Shown: positions 1 to 10,021, counted from the stretch's first letter. The stretch is DNA of 64,000 nt from Pareuzebyella sediminis (GCF_008367235.1 NZ_VTZS01000008.1:1-64000), one strand, 5' to 3'. Notes: generated by a model not told the origin, from the sequence alone. Numbers and translations are program-made.

Positions 1-2
1 GG

Positions 3-110
3 GGCGCGGACCGTCTGGAGACCTACCTCGGCACGGTGCGGATGATCACCCGAAGGCCCGGCGACCCCGATTATGGTAAAGATTCATATTCTGAGGTCGC
101 ACCGGATTAA
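3..110 (+). CDS. 3' end of an unidentified gene (partial)
   Basis: An open frame runs from the window edge to a TAA at 108-110 and ends in SYSEVAPD. Only about 35 residues are visible and I do not recognise the family. The first 60 bases are strikingly GC-rich (43 of 60) compared with everything downstream. A hairpin that could terminate its transcript lies about 80 bases after the stop. Confidence 0.4.
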   Translation, partial: GADRLETYLGTVRMITRRPGDPDYGKDSYSEVAPD

Positions 111-189
111 ATCTTTTGAATTAATTGGAAGTATTTAATCCAGCGATGTTTCAACAATTGAAATTAGTTCTTATATAATATTTATTATA

Positions 190-229
190 ATTGGGCGAGC
201 CTATAAAAACTGTCTCGTCCAATTTTATT
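190..229 (+). terminator. Probable rho-independent terminator
   Basis: Ten-base arms ATTGGGCGAG (190-199) and CTCGTCCAAT (214-223) pair with one G-T wobble around a 14-base loop and are followed by TTTTATTT. It would serve the gene ending at 110. Confidence 0.55.
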
Positions 230-355
230 TGTTAGTAATATATCGGGATAATGGTTTTCAGTATTAACATAAGTTTTTAATGGACGGGACTTTTAAGTGA
301 ATTTTGCCTGTGGTTACAGATTTAAACAAATCGGTCAAAAGGCTATTGTATTCTA

Positions 356-487
356 ATGGCTAACCTTTATTTGGAAGTTGCAGAAGTTGACCAAAGAAAT
401 CAAATTAAGAAACTTAAGAATGCGATTTTTCTAGCAAACCAAAGAATCAATACAGAGAAGCACTATTTCGGAATTAATAATAATTGA
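356..487 (+). CDS. Possible 43-residue orphan ORF
   Basis: A short ATG-to-TGA frame encodes a hydrophilic, Lys/Asn-rich peptide starting MANLYLEVAEV. There is no obvious ribosome-binding site and no family is recognised. It may be a remnant of a longer gene or chance. The rest of 111-514, apart from the terminator, shows nothing convincing. Confidence 0.2.
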   Translation: MANLYLEVAEVDQRNQIKKLKNAIFLANQRINTEKHYFGINNN

Positions 488-514
488 AGAATGAGGATCT
501 TTAGAAGAGTAGGT

Positions 515-1594
515 TTATCTTTCCAAAACTTCATTAAACAATAATTGCCATTTCGCACCTATTTTATTTAATGAAAAAATTTTACTTTGATAGGCCGCAT
601 TTCTACCGAGTTTAATTCTTAGCATTTCATCGTCGATTAAGGCAATTATACTTCTTGCCATTTCATCTTTGTTTTGATTTTCAACTAAAATTCCCGATTT
701 ACCATTTTTTATTATTTCTGATGGACCTGAAACACAATCATAAGATATGCATGCAATACCTTGCGATGCAGCCTCCATTAAAACCATAGGCAGACCTTCG
801 TATCTTGAGCACAATAAGAAAATTTCCGAAGTTTGTAAGATTTGTTTTATATCACTTCGGTAACCAGCAAAAATAACTTTATCCAGTATATTTAACTTTT
901 TTCCCTTCTGTTTCAAATAAGCAAGGCCTTCATCCCCCTCTCCAACTATCATAAATTTCCAATCACCCAGTTTATCGATAATTCCATGAATTATTTCCAT
1001 TAGGTTATCAAACCCTTTTTGGTAGTATCTATTTAAATTACCTGCGACAATTATCTTCCTGTTATTGCGTAGGTTTGACTTTAAATTTGGCTTAAAGGAA
1101 AGTGGATTTGGCATCACAACGACTTTTTTATTTTTAGAGCTAAAATAATTAAAGTCAAATTTGGTTAGGATTGTAACTGCATTTGGGAATCTGTAAAGAA
1201 TATTCCAAAGGATCCATTTTGAAATAGTCATTTTTTCAGCAAGATGATTGTTGTGTTCAGAAACGATAATTTTAATTCCAAATAAAATGGATATTGGTAT
1301 GGTCACTAATCCAATTGAATCCAAATGAGAACTTATTATATCAGGACGATTCTTTTTATTCCAGTAAAAATGGAATAAATGCCACATCAACCTGACTAAG
1401 TTATTATCGAATAAAAATAATTTTTTATGTAAACGAACTCTTTGGATTTTTTCATTTAATTGGTATTTATCACCTTCTCTATAAGTGATTATCCTAATTT
1501 TGTTGTTATTATTGGCGAAATAATTTGCTAACGAACAAACTACTCGTTGTGCTCCGTCTCCACCTAAATTACTAATAATAAAATCTATCTTCAT
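515..1594 (-). CDS. Glycosyltransferase family 4 (GT-B fold)
   Basis: This 359-residue cytoplasmic or membrane-associated enzyme should transfer a sugar from a nucleotide donor during glycan assembly. The N-terminus (MKIDFIISNLGGDGAQRVV) is the typical acceptor-domain start with a Gly-rich loop. The C-terminal donor domain begins near residue 180 and carries the retaining-GT motif SRYEGLPMVLMEA followed by GPSEII, the usual E-x7-E region. Length is normal for GT4. It is monocistronic here and sits upstream of an IS relic, at the edge of a glycan region that also has a GT2, a sulfotransferase and a deacetylase. Donor and acceptor sugars cannot be told from sequence. Confidence 0.9.
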   Translation of the reverse strand: MKIDFIISNLGGDGAQRVVCSLANYFANNNNKIRIITYREGDKYQLNEKIQRVRLHKKLFLFDNNLVRLMWHLFHFYWNKKNRPDIISSHLDSIGLVTIPISILFGIKIIVSEHNNHLAEKMTISKWILWNILYRFPNAVTILTKFDFNYFSSKNKKVVVMPNPLSFKPNLKSNLRNNRKIIVAGNLNRYYQKGFDNLMEIIHGIIDKLGDWKFMIVGEGDEGLAYLKQKGKKLNILDKVIFAGYRSDIKQILQTSEIFLLCSRYEGLPMVLMEAASQGIACISYDCVSGPSEIIKNGKSGILVENQNKDEMARSIIALIDDEMLRIKLGRNAAYQSKIFSLNKIGAKWQLLFNEVLER

Positions 1595-1896
1595 TAAATT
1601 ATGTAAGTGGTTGTTTTTGATAATTCATATGAATCTTCGCTTTTTTATATTATAGTGAAATTATCATTTAATGGCTTAGCTTCAAATTTTTTTCGACAAG
1701 AAATCAAAAAACTTTATGTAAGGTTAATTTATTTATAGTTAAGGTCAAATTTCTCATGAATCGGTTAATTTTTAGTTTAATTAGAACTTTTTGGTTTATT
1801 GCTATGGAACAACTGAATATTAAATAATAATAAATTTTATTTGGAATTGTATGTGGCCCAAGATTAGCTACGTTTTAGGATTTACAAATTAGTTTA
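1595..1896. other. Intergenic, AT-rich, nothing recognised
   Basis: About 300 bases of AT-rich sequence between the GT4 gene start and the decayed insertion sequence. No coding frame, RNA or clear repeat was seen. Confidence 0.5.
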
Positions 1897-2746
1897 TTAT
1901 TTGATATAAAAAGTTGACTTTTCCATACTTTCATAATAAATCTTGCGGTGTATTTTATGAAGAGCATCAAGGGGTCTTTTCCATTGTAGTATTCTAACAA
2001 TTATTCGGTAAGCACCTTTGAAGACTTACCCTCACTAGTCTTGACCCTATGGAAACATCGACTACGTTCCATACGGCCTCTCTATTGAAATAGTCACTGA
2101 AATTAAGCATCCTAAAGGTCTCTTCATAGTTCAGTGAATCGTGCATGAAGTCCAAGCTCCAGACAATGTTCGGGCTAAACGACAGCACAAGAGGTTTCCT
2201 TGATGGGTCGCTTAAGCTTCCGCCAGATATAGCTTTATGCTCTTATAGAACCTGTACAGACGTTTGTAGTTCCATGGGTTTACACTTATGGTGTGTCATC
2301 AAGTACATCTTTCCAAACCCATAGGTAGGATGTTCTAGTGCGAACCCCTCTGCCAGTTTCCTGGTACGGAGCACTGACTTAGCTTGAGAGCTTCGTAATG
2401 CTGCTCGGCCTTTAGCATTTCAGTTTGCAATTACCGTCCCAAGCCAAAGGATGACGTGGATATATCGGAAAGGAATTCGACCGGTCAGTCCAAGAGCTTT
2501 TTATCGATCAAATCTTTTAAAGCGTAGTTCTGATGTGCCAGCTCGTCGTAAATTTGGTTGGATCTGTAGAGTTTCGATACCATTTCTTTGAGCTTATAAT
2601 CGTCCATACACCGTACTTCCCTTTCCAGTTATAAAACTTGGCAGCGCTTATAAAATGCTCTTTGCAAAGTTCCTTCACGGTAATAACTGTCCCAGGTTGC
2701 TTGATATTTTGACTACTTGGGTCTCGGTGAACCTACTTCTTTTCAT
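1897..2746 (-). pseudogene. Decayed IS3-family transposase (orfA and orfB relic)
   Basis: Reading the minus strand, an OrfA-like start (MKRSRFTETQVVKI) appears at 2746, followed in shifted frames by KELCKEH and YNWKGKYG, the usual helix-turn-helix OrfA pattern. Further on, broken frames give HPTYGFGKM and NYKRLYRFYK, typical of the OrfB region before the integrase core. The piece at 1994-2188 contains WSLDFMHDSL and DYFNREA, the DDE/rve domain signature. The C-terminus survives as EYYNGK then, after a frameshift, RPLDALHKIHRKIYYES, ending in TAA at 1897-1899. Frameshifts and stops occur throughout, so no active enzyme can be made. Terminal inverted repeats and a target duplication were not identified. 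Confidence 0.8.
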
Positions 2747-2988
2747 GTCTCTAAATTTACGGTTGTATTCTAATTTTTGCCTTAGCTATTTTTAGGAATA
2801 CTTATAGCATTATTACTAGGGGTATATCTTGTTTAGGAATTCAAATAAAAGTGTTAAATTGGAGTAACAAATAAATTATTTTAGCCTTTCTACTTTAAAT
2901 TACTTTTAGGGATGGACTTAATATTTATTTAAATTATTTGACAATTTCCTAAACTATCCACTATCTTTTTAACTTGACTTATCAAAAT

Positions 2989-3540
2989 ATGAAGAATATA
3001 ATAAAGGCTGATTTGTTTCGATATGGAGGGCTGAAAGGTACTACAGGATTTATTAAGGGAATTTTAGTACCTGGTTTCAGATATGTGTATTTGATGAGGA
3101 GATTATCCAAATGTAGAAAGCCCTCGATCTTGTGGTTTGTTTTTACAATTCTTAAGCGAAGATATACCTATAAATATGGCTTCGAAATTTCTAAAAATAC
3201 CGAAATCGGAGAAGGTTTTTATATAGGTCATTTTGGCGGGGTAGTGATTAATCCCAAAGCTATAATAGGAAAAAATTTTACTATAACTCATGGTGTTACC
3301 ATAGGGCAGGCAAACAGAGGCAAGCAAAAAGGTTGTCCAACAATTGGGGATAATGTTTGGATTGGTACAGGTTCTGTTGTGGTAGGTAAAATAAATGTAG
3401 GGAATAATGTCTTAATTGCCCCAAATACTTTTGTAAATATTGATATCCCTGAAGATTCAATAGTTATAGGCAGTCCTTGTAAAATTATTAATAAAAAAAA
3501 TCCTTGCGATGGATATATTCAATATGTTTTAGAGCCTTAA
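2989..3540 (+). CDS. Serine O-acetyltransferase-like hexapeptide enzyme
   Basis: This 183-residue protein has an N-terminal helical segment (about 1-60) and a left-handed beta-helix of hexapeptide repeats (about 65-170) with the acetyl-CoA-type motifs GEGFYIGH, THGVTIG, NVWIGTGSVVVG and GSPCKII. The family includes CysE and serine acetyltransferase-like enzymes of polysaccharide clusters. I chose the ATG at 2989; a TTG five codons upstream at 2974 is in frame but less likely. It stands alone among glycan genes, so it may acetylate a sugar or amino-sugar of the surface glycan rather than serve cysteine synthesis. That is inference from context. Confidence 0.85.
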   Translation: MKNIIKADLFRYGGLKGTTGFIKGILVPGFRYVYLMRRLSKCRKPSILWFVFTILKRRYTYKYGFEISKNTEIGEGFYIGHFGGVVINPKAIIGKNFTITHGVTIGQANRGKQKGCPTIGDNVWIGTGSVVVGKINVGNNVLIAPNTFVNIDIPEDSIVIGSPCKIINKKNPCDGYIQYVLEP

Positions 3541-3647
3541 AAATTATTTTAAAACCAGAGATTCTGCCAATTTAAAGTGAGTTTTAAGTTCAAAAAGTTG
3601 ATCAATACAGATTATAACTATTTTTAAAGCCTTTTGTGTTTAAAGAA

Positions 3648-4712
3648 TCATGAATTCTTAGTCGCTTTAAGAATAGCTGAATTCAAATGAAATAATTCAT
3701 CGAAATACCGCTTCTTCTGAAGAGAAATAAACCCGAGACCCATCAATTGAATCGAAATGATCAATGTAGTTCCGCCCACAATAAAAGAGTAGGGTCTCTG
3801 CCGAAATACTTCGGAAACGGCCAATGAGAACCTTTCTTCGAAACCCTGCGTCAAATCAGCAGTCATAGGGTAGGCATAATAGGTATTGATGAAAATCCAA
3901 ACAATAATATAAACAGAGATTAGAAAAATGAAAAGGCCAAGAATCCAGAAAAAAACATAGGGCCTAAAGATGAAACTATTTGCGAGCCCATTAAATATGC
4001 CCATTACAATTCTAAGGCTAGATGTTCTCGTTTTACCTAATTTTTTTTGTTCTGACCAATCGAGATGGGCAGGAATCTCCATGACCTTGGCCCGAAGAAT
4101 ATAGGCTTTGAAAAGTATCTCGGAATTAATATCAAAAGTACTCGACTTTGTATTGAGAGATCTTATGAATTCACCCTTGTAGACCCTCACCATGCTCGTA
4201 AAAGTACAAATGTTAAGTTTTGAGGTTTTACGCATCATCAGGTTTACGGTTTTGCTCAAAAGTAATCTGATAAAAGGTACATCGGTATTTTTGCCGCCCT
4301 TCATATAGGGGGATGCAATGACCATATCTGCATCGCATTCCTCCCGTTTTAATAAAAGCTGCTCAATATGTTCAGGTGAATAGCTCAGGTCAATATCAAG
4401 AACGATTACATAATCACCTTTGCTGTTTTGAAAACCTGTACGTAAGGCGTTGCCAAGATTTCTATTAATGGTATGGTGATAGACCGCCAAATTAGTATAG
4501 GTATTTGCTAAGGCATCTGCAACGGACCCCGTGCTATCTGAACTTCCGTCATTAATCACTAGAATTTCCCAGTCATATAGGTGGTTCAGGGTGTTTAAAT
4601 AGGTGTAGAGCCGACCAATATTTTTTTCGATAATGGTCTCTTCATTAAATGCTGGTAGAATTATACTGACAAGAGGTTTTTCGGTAATAATCTTGTCATT
4701 TTCCGAAGTCAT
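3648..4712 (-). CDS. GT2 glycosyltransferase, polyprenyl-phosphate sugar synthase type
   Basis: This 354-residue protein has a GT-A domain (about 15-240) with VSIILPAFNEE, INDGSSDSTG and the metal-binding VLDIDLSY motif, like dolichyl- or undecaprenyl-phosphate mannosyl/glucosyl transferases. Two hydrophobic membrane segments follow (about 255-285 and 310-340). Such enzymes load a sugar on a polyprenyl phosphate at the inner face of the membrane. A GtrA protein (possible flippase) and a GT39 transferase that would use the lipid-linked sugar lie at 8300-10021, so the three may work together. ATG at 4712 is preferred; an in-frame TTG at 4736 would add eight residues. Confidence 0.88.
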   Translation of the reverse strand: MTSENDKIITEKPLVSIILPAFNEETIIEKNIGRLYTYLNTLNHLYDWEILVINDGSSDSTGSVADALANTYTNLAVYHHTINRNLGNALRTGFQNSKGDYVIVLDIDLSYSPEHIEQLLLKREECDADMVIASPYMKGGKNTDVPFIRLLLSKTVNLMMRKTSKLNICTFTSMVRVYKGEFIRSLNTKSSTFDINSEILFKAYILRAKVMEIPAHLDWSEQKKLGKTRTSSLRIVMGIFNGLANSFIFRPYVFFWILGLFIFLISVYIIVWIFINTYYAYPMTADLTQGFEERFSLAVSEVFRQRPYSFIVGGTTLIISIQLMGLGFISLQKKRYFDELFHLNSAILKATKNS

Positions 4713-5480
4713 AAAGCGGTCAGGTTTGTGAGACAATGTACGTCTTTAGGTGGCCTTGAATCTAAGTTTTACTTTTCTTAACGAACAGGGGGCTAAATAA
4801 GTGATTTTGATGGTTGTTATCCCAAAAAATGTATTCTTCGTTCCTATTTCACTCTGAGCAAAAAAAATCAATAACTTATAGTTATAAAATTAAAAAAAAA
4901 TTAGAATGAATACATATACTTCCCGTTAAACGGAGTTTTTTATCCTACGAATAACAAATAGCACCTTTACCAAATTTATTTTAGTTTGATGAAATTCTTC
5001 TTTTGTACATAATGACTTTTTTAAAATTAGAAGTTTCCCTAATTTTCGAATTAACCGCAAAGAAGAAAAACCTCACTTCTGATGGTAAATTAAGCAACGT
5101 AACGGATGCAGTTCGTCGAAAAAGCAAGTTCAGCGCCTATTATCGTATGGCGAATTCAATAATTTATGTATATTTCGAAAAGTTTATAATGAACTAAAAC
5201 TTCCCCCAACTAACAACCATTTTCTATTACCATAATTTTAATTGGACTTAAGAATTAGATACCTATGCAACCTAAAAAGTAGGTCTAATGAAGATGTTGC
5301 GTGATTATGGTATTTCTAATAACTATCTTTTTTATCTCCTGGGTGCTAACGGGGCACGAATAAGATTCTTGGGATTTATTTTTTGGATTAGCACGAATAT
5401 AGAACTTTAATGAGTTTTAAAAAACCCCAGGGGCTAAAAAAGTCCGCAGTGACGATCGAATATAGATTCAAGGAAAAAAT
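4713..5480. other. Divergent intergenic region upstream of cysC
   Basis: About 770 bases between the divergent GT2 and cysC genes. It must hold both promoters, but I could not place a confident Bacteroidota promoter (TTTG, about 19 bases, TAnnTTTG). A 64-codon frame at 5003-5197 looks like chance. No riboswitch-like structure was recognised. Confidence 0.5.
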
Positions 5481-6074
5481 ATGGAAGACAACCTGATTGC
5501 ATATCAATACAAAATTTCAAGAGCACAGCGGATAGCCTTAAATGGGCATAATGCTTTTTTAGTTTTATTTACCGGCCTGTCCGGAGCGGGTAAATCAACT
5601 ATCGCCAATGCCCTTGAAAAACGATTATATGAGCAGAAGATACGCACCTATGTACTTGATGGTGACAATATTCGAAAGGGAATCAACAAAAACCTTGGAT
5701 TTTCGCCTGAAGATCGTTCTGAAAATAACAGGCGAATCGGGGAGATAGCCAGATTATTTATAGATGCCGGTGTGGTTGTTTTGGCGGCTTTCGTTTCACC
5801 TTACAAAAAGGATAGGGAAAATATAAAGCGCACCGTAGGACCCATGAATTTTATCGAAGTTTTTGTCAATACTAGTCTCGGAGAGTGCGAACGTCGCGAT
5901 GTAAAAGGACTTTATAAAAAAGCTAGGGCAGGTGAAATAAAGAATATGACCGGTATATCGGCTCCCTACGAAACACCGGAAAACCCTGATGTGGAAATTA
6001 CCCAATCTTGCTCAGTTGAGGAAGCCGTGCAGTTGATTATGAACCAAATAAAACACCAACTCAAGATAGTATGA
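5481..6074 (+). CDS. cysC: Adenylylsulfate (APS) kinase
   Basis: CysC phosphorylates APS with ATP to give PAPS, the universal sulfate donor, in the cytoplasm. The P-loop TGLSGAGKST lies at residues 31-40, and the APS kinase signatures DGDNIRKGIN, FVSPYKKDR and KGLYKKARAGEIKNMTGISAPYE follow. The length of 197 residues is normal. Its stop overlaps the start of cysD by 4 bases, showing one transcription unit cysC-cysD-cysN. With the sulfotransferase at 10083-11120 nearby, PAPS is probably made here for sulfation. No PAPS reductase gene is present in the window. Confidence 0.96.
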   Translation: MEDNLIAYQYKISRAQRIALNGHNAFLVLFTGLSGAGKSTIANALEKRLYEQKIRTYVLDGDNIRKGINKNLGFSPEDRSENNRRIGEIARLFIDAGVVVLAAFVSPYKKDRENIKRTVGPMNFIEVFVNTSLGECERRDVKGLYKKARAGEIKNMTGISAPYETPENPDVEITQSCSVEEAVQLIMNQIKHQLKIV

Positions 6075-6976
6075 GCAAGTATTACTTAAACTATTTAGAT
6101 GAATTGGAATCGGAATCGATATACGTACTGAGGGAGGTATGGGCTCAATTTGAGAATCCGGTGATTTTGTTTTCCGGTGGAAAAGACTCCATTGTACTTA
6201 CGCATTTGGCGCGGAAAGCATTTTATCCTTTAAATATTCCTTTTCCCCTTCTACATATCGATACAGGGCATAATTTTCCAGAAACAATTGCCTTTAGGGA
6301 TACATTGGCAAAAAGGTTGAAGGTAGAACTTTTAGTAGCATCCGTTCAAGATTCTATTGATAAGGGAAGAGTCGTTGAGGAAAAAGGTAAAAACGCAACT
6401 AGGAATGCCTTGCAAACGGTGACACTTTTGGACATCATCGATAAAGAGAAAATAGATTGTGCCATTGGAGGAGGCAGAAGGGACGAAGAAAAGTCGCGTG
6501 CCAAGGAGCGGTTTTTTTCGCATCGTGATATGTTTGGCCAATGGGACCCCAAGAATCAAAGGCCAGAATTATGGCATCTCTATAATGGTGCGCATTTCGA
6601 GGGTGAGCACTTTAGGGCTTTTCCCATAAGTAACTGGACGGAGCTTGATATATGGAACTACATAAAACGAGAAAACATTGAGATTCCGTCATTATATTTT
6701 GCCCATAAAAGAAGTGTTATATGGAGAAATGGTTCATGGATTCCTTTTTCGGATTTCTTGCAACTAAACGATCAAGATGAGGTGGTGGAGAAAAAGGTGA
6801 GGTTCAGAACCTTGGGAGATATAACAATTACCGGGGGCATCGAATCGAACTCTGACGACATCGATAAAGTTGTCTTAGAGGTTGCCGCAATGCATAGCAC
6901 GGAGCGGGGAAATCGGGCAGACGACAAACGCTCCGAAACGGCCATGGAGGATCGAAAAAAGCAAGGATACTTCTAA
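6071..6976 (+). CDS. cysD: Sulfate adenylyltransferase subunit 2
   Basis: CysD is the catalytic ATP pyrophosphatase-fold subunit that forms APS from sulfate and ATP, driven by GTP hydrolysis in CysN. The PP-loop SGGKDS is at residues 35-40, and the C-terminal segment TERGNRADDKRSETAMEDRKKQGYF is the family's hallmark ending. At 301 residues it has full family length. It overlaps cysC by 4 bases and precedes cysN by 8 bases. Confidence 0.97.
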   Translation: MSKYYLNYLDELESESIYVLREVWAQFENPVILFSGGKDSIVLTHLARKAFYPLNIPFPLLHIDTGHNFPETIAFRDTLAKRLKVELLVASVQDSIDKGRVVEEKGKNATRNALQTVTLLDIIDKEKIDCAIGGGRRDEEKSRAKERFFSHRDMFGQWDPKNQRPELWHLYNGAHFEGEHFRAFPISNWTELDIWNYIKRENIEIPSLYFAHKRSVIWRNGSWIPFSDFLQLNDQDEVVEKKVRFRTLGDITITGGIESNSDDIDKVVLEVAAMHSTERGNRADDKRSETAMEDRKKQGYF

Positions 6977-6984
6977 CGACGACA

Positions 6985-8238
6985 ATGATAGAAATCAACC
7001 AATTATTCAGGTTTACTACGGCAGGCAGTGTTGATGATGGTAAAAGCACCCTTATCGGCAGACTTTTGTACGACTCAAAATCTATTTTTGAAGACCAACT
7101 GGACGACATCGAGAAAACAAGCCAAAAAAAAGGGTTTGATGGCATTGATTTAGCCTTATTTACCGATGGGTTAAGGGACGAAAGGGAACAAGGAATTACT
7201 ATAGATGTGGCCTATCGTTATTTTACGACCCCGAAAAGAAAATTTATTATAGCAGATACACCCGGTCATGTTCAATACACAAGAAATATGGTAACTGGTG
7301 CCTCGACCGCGAATGCAGCATTGATTATAATAGATGCGCGCAATGGGGTGGTCGAGCAAACAAAACGGCACGCGTTTATAGCCTCGTTGTTGCATATACC
7401 CCATATTATTGTTTGTGTCAATAAAATGGATTTGGTGGATTACGACGAGAAAGTATTTGAAACGGTAGGTGCCCAGTTCAGGGAATTTGCGTCAAAATTT
7501 TTGGTACAGGATATCCATTTTGTACCCATCAGTGCTCTTTTGGGAGATAATGTAGTCCATCGTTCTTCCCAAATGGGTTGGTATCAGGGTGGCCCATTGC
7601 TTCATATTCTGGAAACCATGTATATCGGTAGTGATGTAAATAGGGTCGACGCCCGTTTTCCGGTGCAATGCGTATTACGTCCCCAGCGAGATGATTTTAG
7701 GGATTTTAGGGGATATGCCGGTAAAATTGAAAGCGGCGTTTTTCGGCAAGGAGATGAGGTTACGGTCATGCCATCCGGCCTTACTTCAAGAATAAAAACT
7801 ATTGATGTTTACGAGAATCAATTAAAGGAGGCTTTTGCCCCAATGGCCGTTTCATTTAGTTTGGAAGATGATATTGACATTAGCCGAGGTGACATGATCG
7901 TAAGGTCAAAAAATAAACCCACTCCAGTAAAAGAGATGGTAGCTATGCTCTGTTGGTTCAGTAATTCTTCCTTAAAACCAAGAACCAAGTATTGCCTGCA
8001 ACATACAACCAACAAAAAAATGGCCTTGGTCGCTGAAGTCGTTTACAAAATAGATGTGAATACATTAAGTAGGGATACGGAAGATATCGAACTGGGCATG
8101 AACGATATCGCAAAAGTTAAAATATCTACCGCAGGGCCAATAAATGTGGATTCCTATCAAAAAAATAGAATTACCGGAAGCTTTATTCTCATTGATATTT
8201 CTACCAATGAGACTGTTGCGGCGGGAATGGTTATTTGA
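6985..8238 (+). CDS. cysN: Sulfate adenylyltransferase subunit 1 (GTPase)
   Basis: CysN is the EF-Tu-like regulatory GTPase of ATP sulfurylase and partners with CysD. G1 is GSVDDGKS (14-21), G3 DTPGH (91-95) and G4 NKMD (146-149); beta-barrel domains follow. At 417 residues it contains the GTPase plus two barrels and no fused APS kinase domain, consistent with the separate cysC upstream. It ends 61 bases from the convergent GtrA gene. Confidence 0.97.
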   Translation: MIEINQLFRFTTAGSVDDGKSTLIGRLLYDSKSIFEDQLDDIEKTSQKKGFDGIDLALFTDGLRDEREQGITIDVAYRYFTTPKRKFIIADTPGHVQYTRNMVTGASTANAALIIIDARNGVVEQTKRHAFIASLLHIPHIIVCVNKMDLVDYDEKVFETVGAQFREFASKFLVQDIHFVPISALLGDNVVHRSSQMGWYQGGPLLHILETMYIGSDVNRVDARFPVQCVLRPQRDDFRDFRGYAGKIESGVFRQGDEVTVMPSGLTSRIKTIDVYENQLKEAFAPMAVSFSLEDDIDISRGDMIVRSKNKPTPVKEMVAMLCWFSNSSLKPRTKYCLQHTTNKKMALVAEVVYKIDVNTLSRDTEDIELGMNDIAKVKISTAGPINVDSYQKNRITGSFILIDISTNETVAAGMVI

Positions 8239-8299
8239 CAATCTGCTACATTGTTTTTTGGCAAGCTCTCTTAAATTGACATTCAATTGGTTGCAAGTG

Positions 8300-8704
8300 T
8301 TACTCTATAAAAACGAATTTTTTTCTAGCTATAAAATTGAATACCGCTACAATTAACGTAACTAGGGTCTTGGAGATAACGTACCATAGGGCCAAATATT
8401 TGGTCATGAGGTATAATAGAACCACATTGATAACAAAGCCTATAATAGAAAAAATATAAAAGGCCAATATTTCTTTGCCCTTTGAATATTTGCCCCCTTT
8501 AAAAACATAGGAGACATTGAGTAAATAACAAATAAATATCGTTATTAGCGAAGACACAATATTGGCCAAGTTCACTTCTAAATAAAACCACTCCACAAAA
8601 ACCATCAATAGGGCAATACCAATTAGATAACATAGAAAGCCAATGAGGATAAACGATATTATCTGGCGGTTACTCTGGTATAGTTGGTACAACGTTTTAT
8701 TCAT
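8300..8704 (-). CDS. GtrA-family membrane protein
   Basis: A 134-residue protein with four membrane helices and the GtrA pattern (LIGFLCYLIG near the start, LLNVSYVFKGG mid-protein, NFIARKKFVF at the end). Members are thought to help move polyprenyl-phosphate sugars across the inner membrane. It is the last gene of the minus-strand operon that starts at 14455, directly after the GT39 gene, and could flip the product of the GT2 enzyme at 3648-4712. Confidence 0.9.
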   Translation of the reverse strand: MNKTLYQLYQSNRQIISFILIGFLCYLIGIALLMVFVEWFYLEVNLANIVSSLITIFICYLLNVSYVFKGGKYSKGKEILAFYIFSIIGFVINVVLLYLMTKYLALWYVISKTLVTLIVAVFNFIARKKFVFIE

Positions 8705-8752
8705 CCATTTGAGATCGATCCGCCGTTAGGGCGTTTTACCATGGGTTAAAAA

Positions 8753-10021
8753 TTATTTGATTTCAATTTTAGTAAACCGAACTATAGTATAAGCAATGTA
8801 AAAGGAAAACATGGGGACAATAGGTAATAGATGACGCACCCTTCCGCTGGCCAATATCATCCCCCCTACGGAAATTAACATAATTAAAGCTATAAAAATC
8901 ACTTCAAAGGGAATAGCCGGAGCTTTTAAAAAGGTAAGGTAAATCGCTATAAGTAAAAGCATCACCAAAAAAATATTGGGAAGCAAATAGAAATAGGTGG
9001 TTAACTTTTGAGTTTTATAGGATATGGGGTATTCAAAAAATAAACGTAATGCACTAATGCCTGTATTTTTTAAGTATTTGACTGGATACATTTTCATGTA
9101 TTCAAAAGCTTTTTGACGATACATTTGATCTTTTTGGGCGGCTGAGTAAGCCGATGATTCTACCTTTTCAATAAATGGAAGGTGATTTTCAGCTAATGCC
9201 GATATGTCCGTGTCGTAGGGATAATCTTTTTGGATGCCTAAAACCACACCCGAACTGATCCAATCGCCGTATTCATTTTCAAAAGGAGTGGCCCGCCAAT
9301 AGAGAACCGCCCCACCTTGAGTCCCCCATAAAAATGCCTTGCCTGTTAAATTGTATGTGTAATAGAGATAGGGGAGACAGAATGCAAGGGCTCCGGCAAG
9401 AATCATTAAGCTGTGGAATGCCTTTTTGGACCTTTTTATAACATACCAAATAGCATATATGAATAGGGCACATGTTATGACATAACCAAATTCTACGCGG
9501 GTTAAAGCCAGTAGGCCCAAAAAGAAAGCAGACATGACAATATCTTTAGTTCTTGTTGAACTTTTAGGATTGACCTTTAGGGCATAATACATAAAACCGC
9601 AAGCTGAAAGAATAGCAAGTGGCTCGGTGTAGATATAAACCATATATCTTAACATGGGAGGGTATAGACCGAACAGATAGCTGAATACTAGAGATTGCCT
9701 CGTATTAATATATAGAGAAAGCGATTTGAAGAGAAACCACACGGCTAGTGTTAAGAACACTACATTGAGTAATTGTAACACTATATAAGGTGCTTTGGCA
9801 AGAACAAACACAGAAATGACCAAAGGATAACCTGGACCATTCCAAATTACGGGGTCTTCAGAATCTGCATAATACCCATGGGTTAAATTTGTGGCATACT
9901 CTATGTATCGGGTCTCGTCAGGTACAAGTTCATTTGAAGCGAAGAGAAGAATAATTAAAGTATATATAGATATCAATGGTAAAAAAGACAGAAAACTTTT
10001 GATTGAAGGGTTGATATTCAT
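8753..10021 (-). CDS. GT39/ArnT-like membrane glycosyltransferase
   Basis: A polytopic 422-residue protein with about ten membrane segments. The first outer loop carries the acidic motif PDETRYIEYA, the usual place of the catalytic Asp/Glu in protein O-mannosyltransferase and ArnT-type enzymes that use polyprenyl-phosphate sugars on the outer face of the membrane. Periplasmic loops follow residue 225 (WGTQGG, WRATPFENEYGDW). It lies between the sulfotransferase and GtrA genes in one operon. The acceptor is unknown. Confidence 0.82.
   Translation of the reverse strand: MNINPSIKSFLSFLPLISIYTLIILLFASNELVPDETRYIEYATNLTHGYYADSEDPVIWNGPGYPLVISVFVLAKAPYIVLQLLNVVFLTLAVWFLFKSLSLYINTRQSLVFSYLFGLYPPMLRYMVYIYTEPLAILSACGFMYYALKVNPKSSTRTKDIVMSAFFLGLLALTRVEFGYVITCALFIYAIWYVIKRSKKAFHSLMILAGALAFCLPYLYYTYNLTGKAFLWGTQGGAVLYWRATPFENEYGDWISSGVVLGIQKDYPYDTDISALAENHLPFIEKVESSAYSAAQKDQMYRQKAFEYMKMYPVKYLKNTGISALRLFFEYPISYKTQKLTTYFYLLPNIFLVMLLLIAIYLTFLKAPAIPFEVIFIALIMLISVGGMILASGRVRHLLPIVPMFSFYIAYTIVRFTKIEIK

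Noticed and set aside
5003-5197. 64-codon frame between GT2 and cysC genes
   Set aside because: No family likeness and no coding signals; it lies in a region expected to hold two promoters.
5481-8238. Sulfate assimilation operon
   Set aside because: No PAPS or sulfite reductase genes accompany cysC-cysD-cysN here, while a sulfotransferase lies close by.
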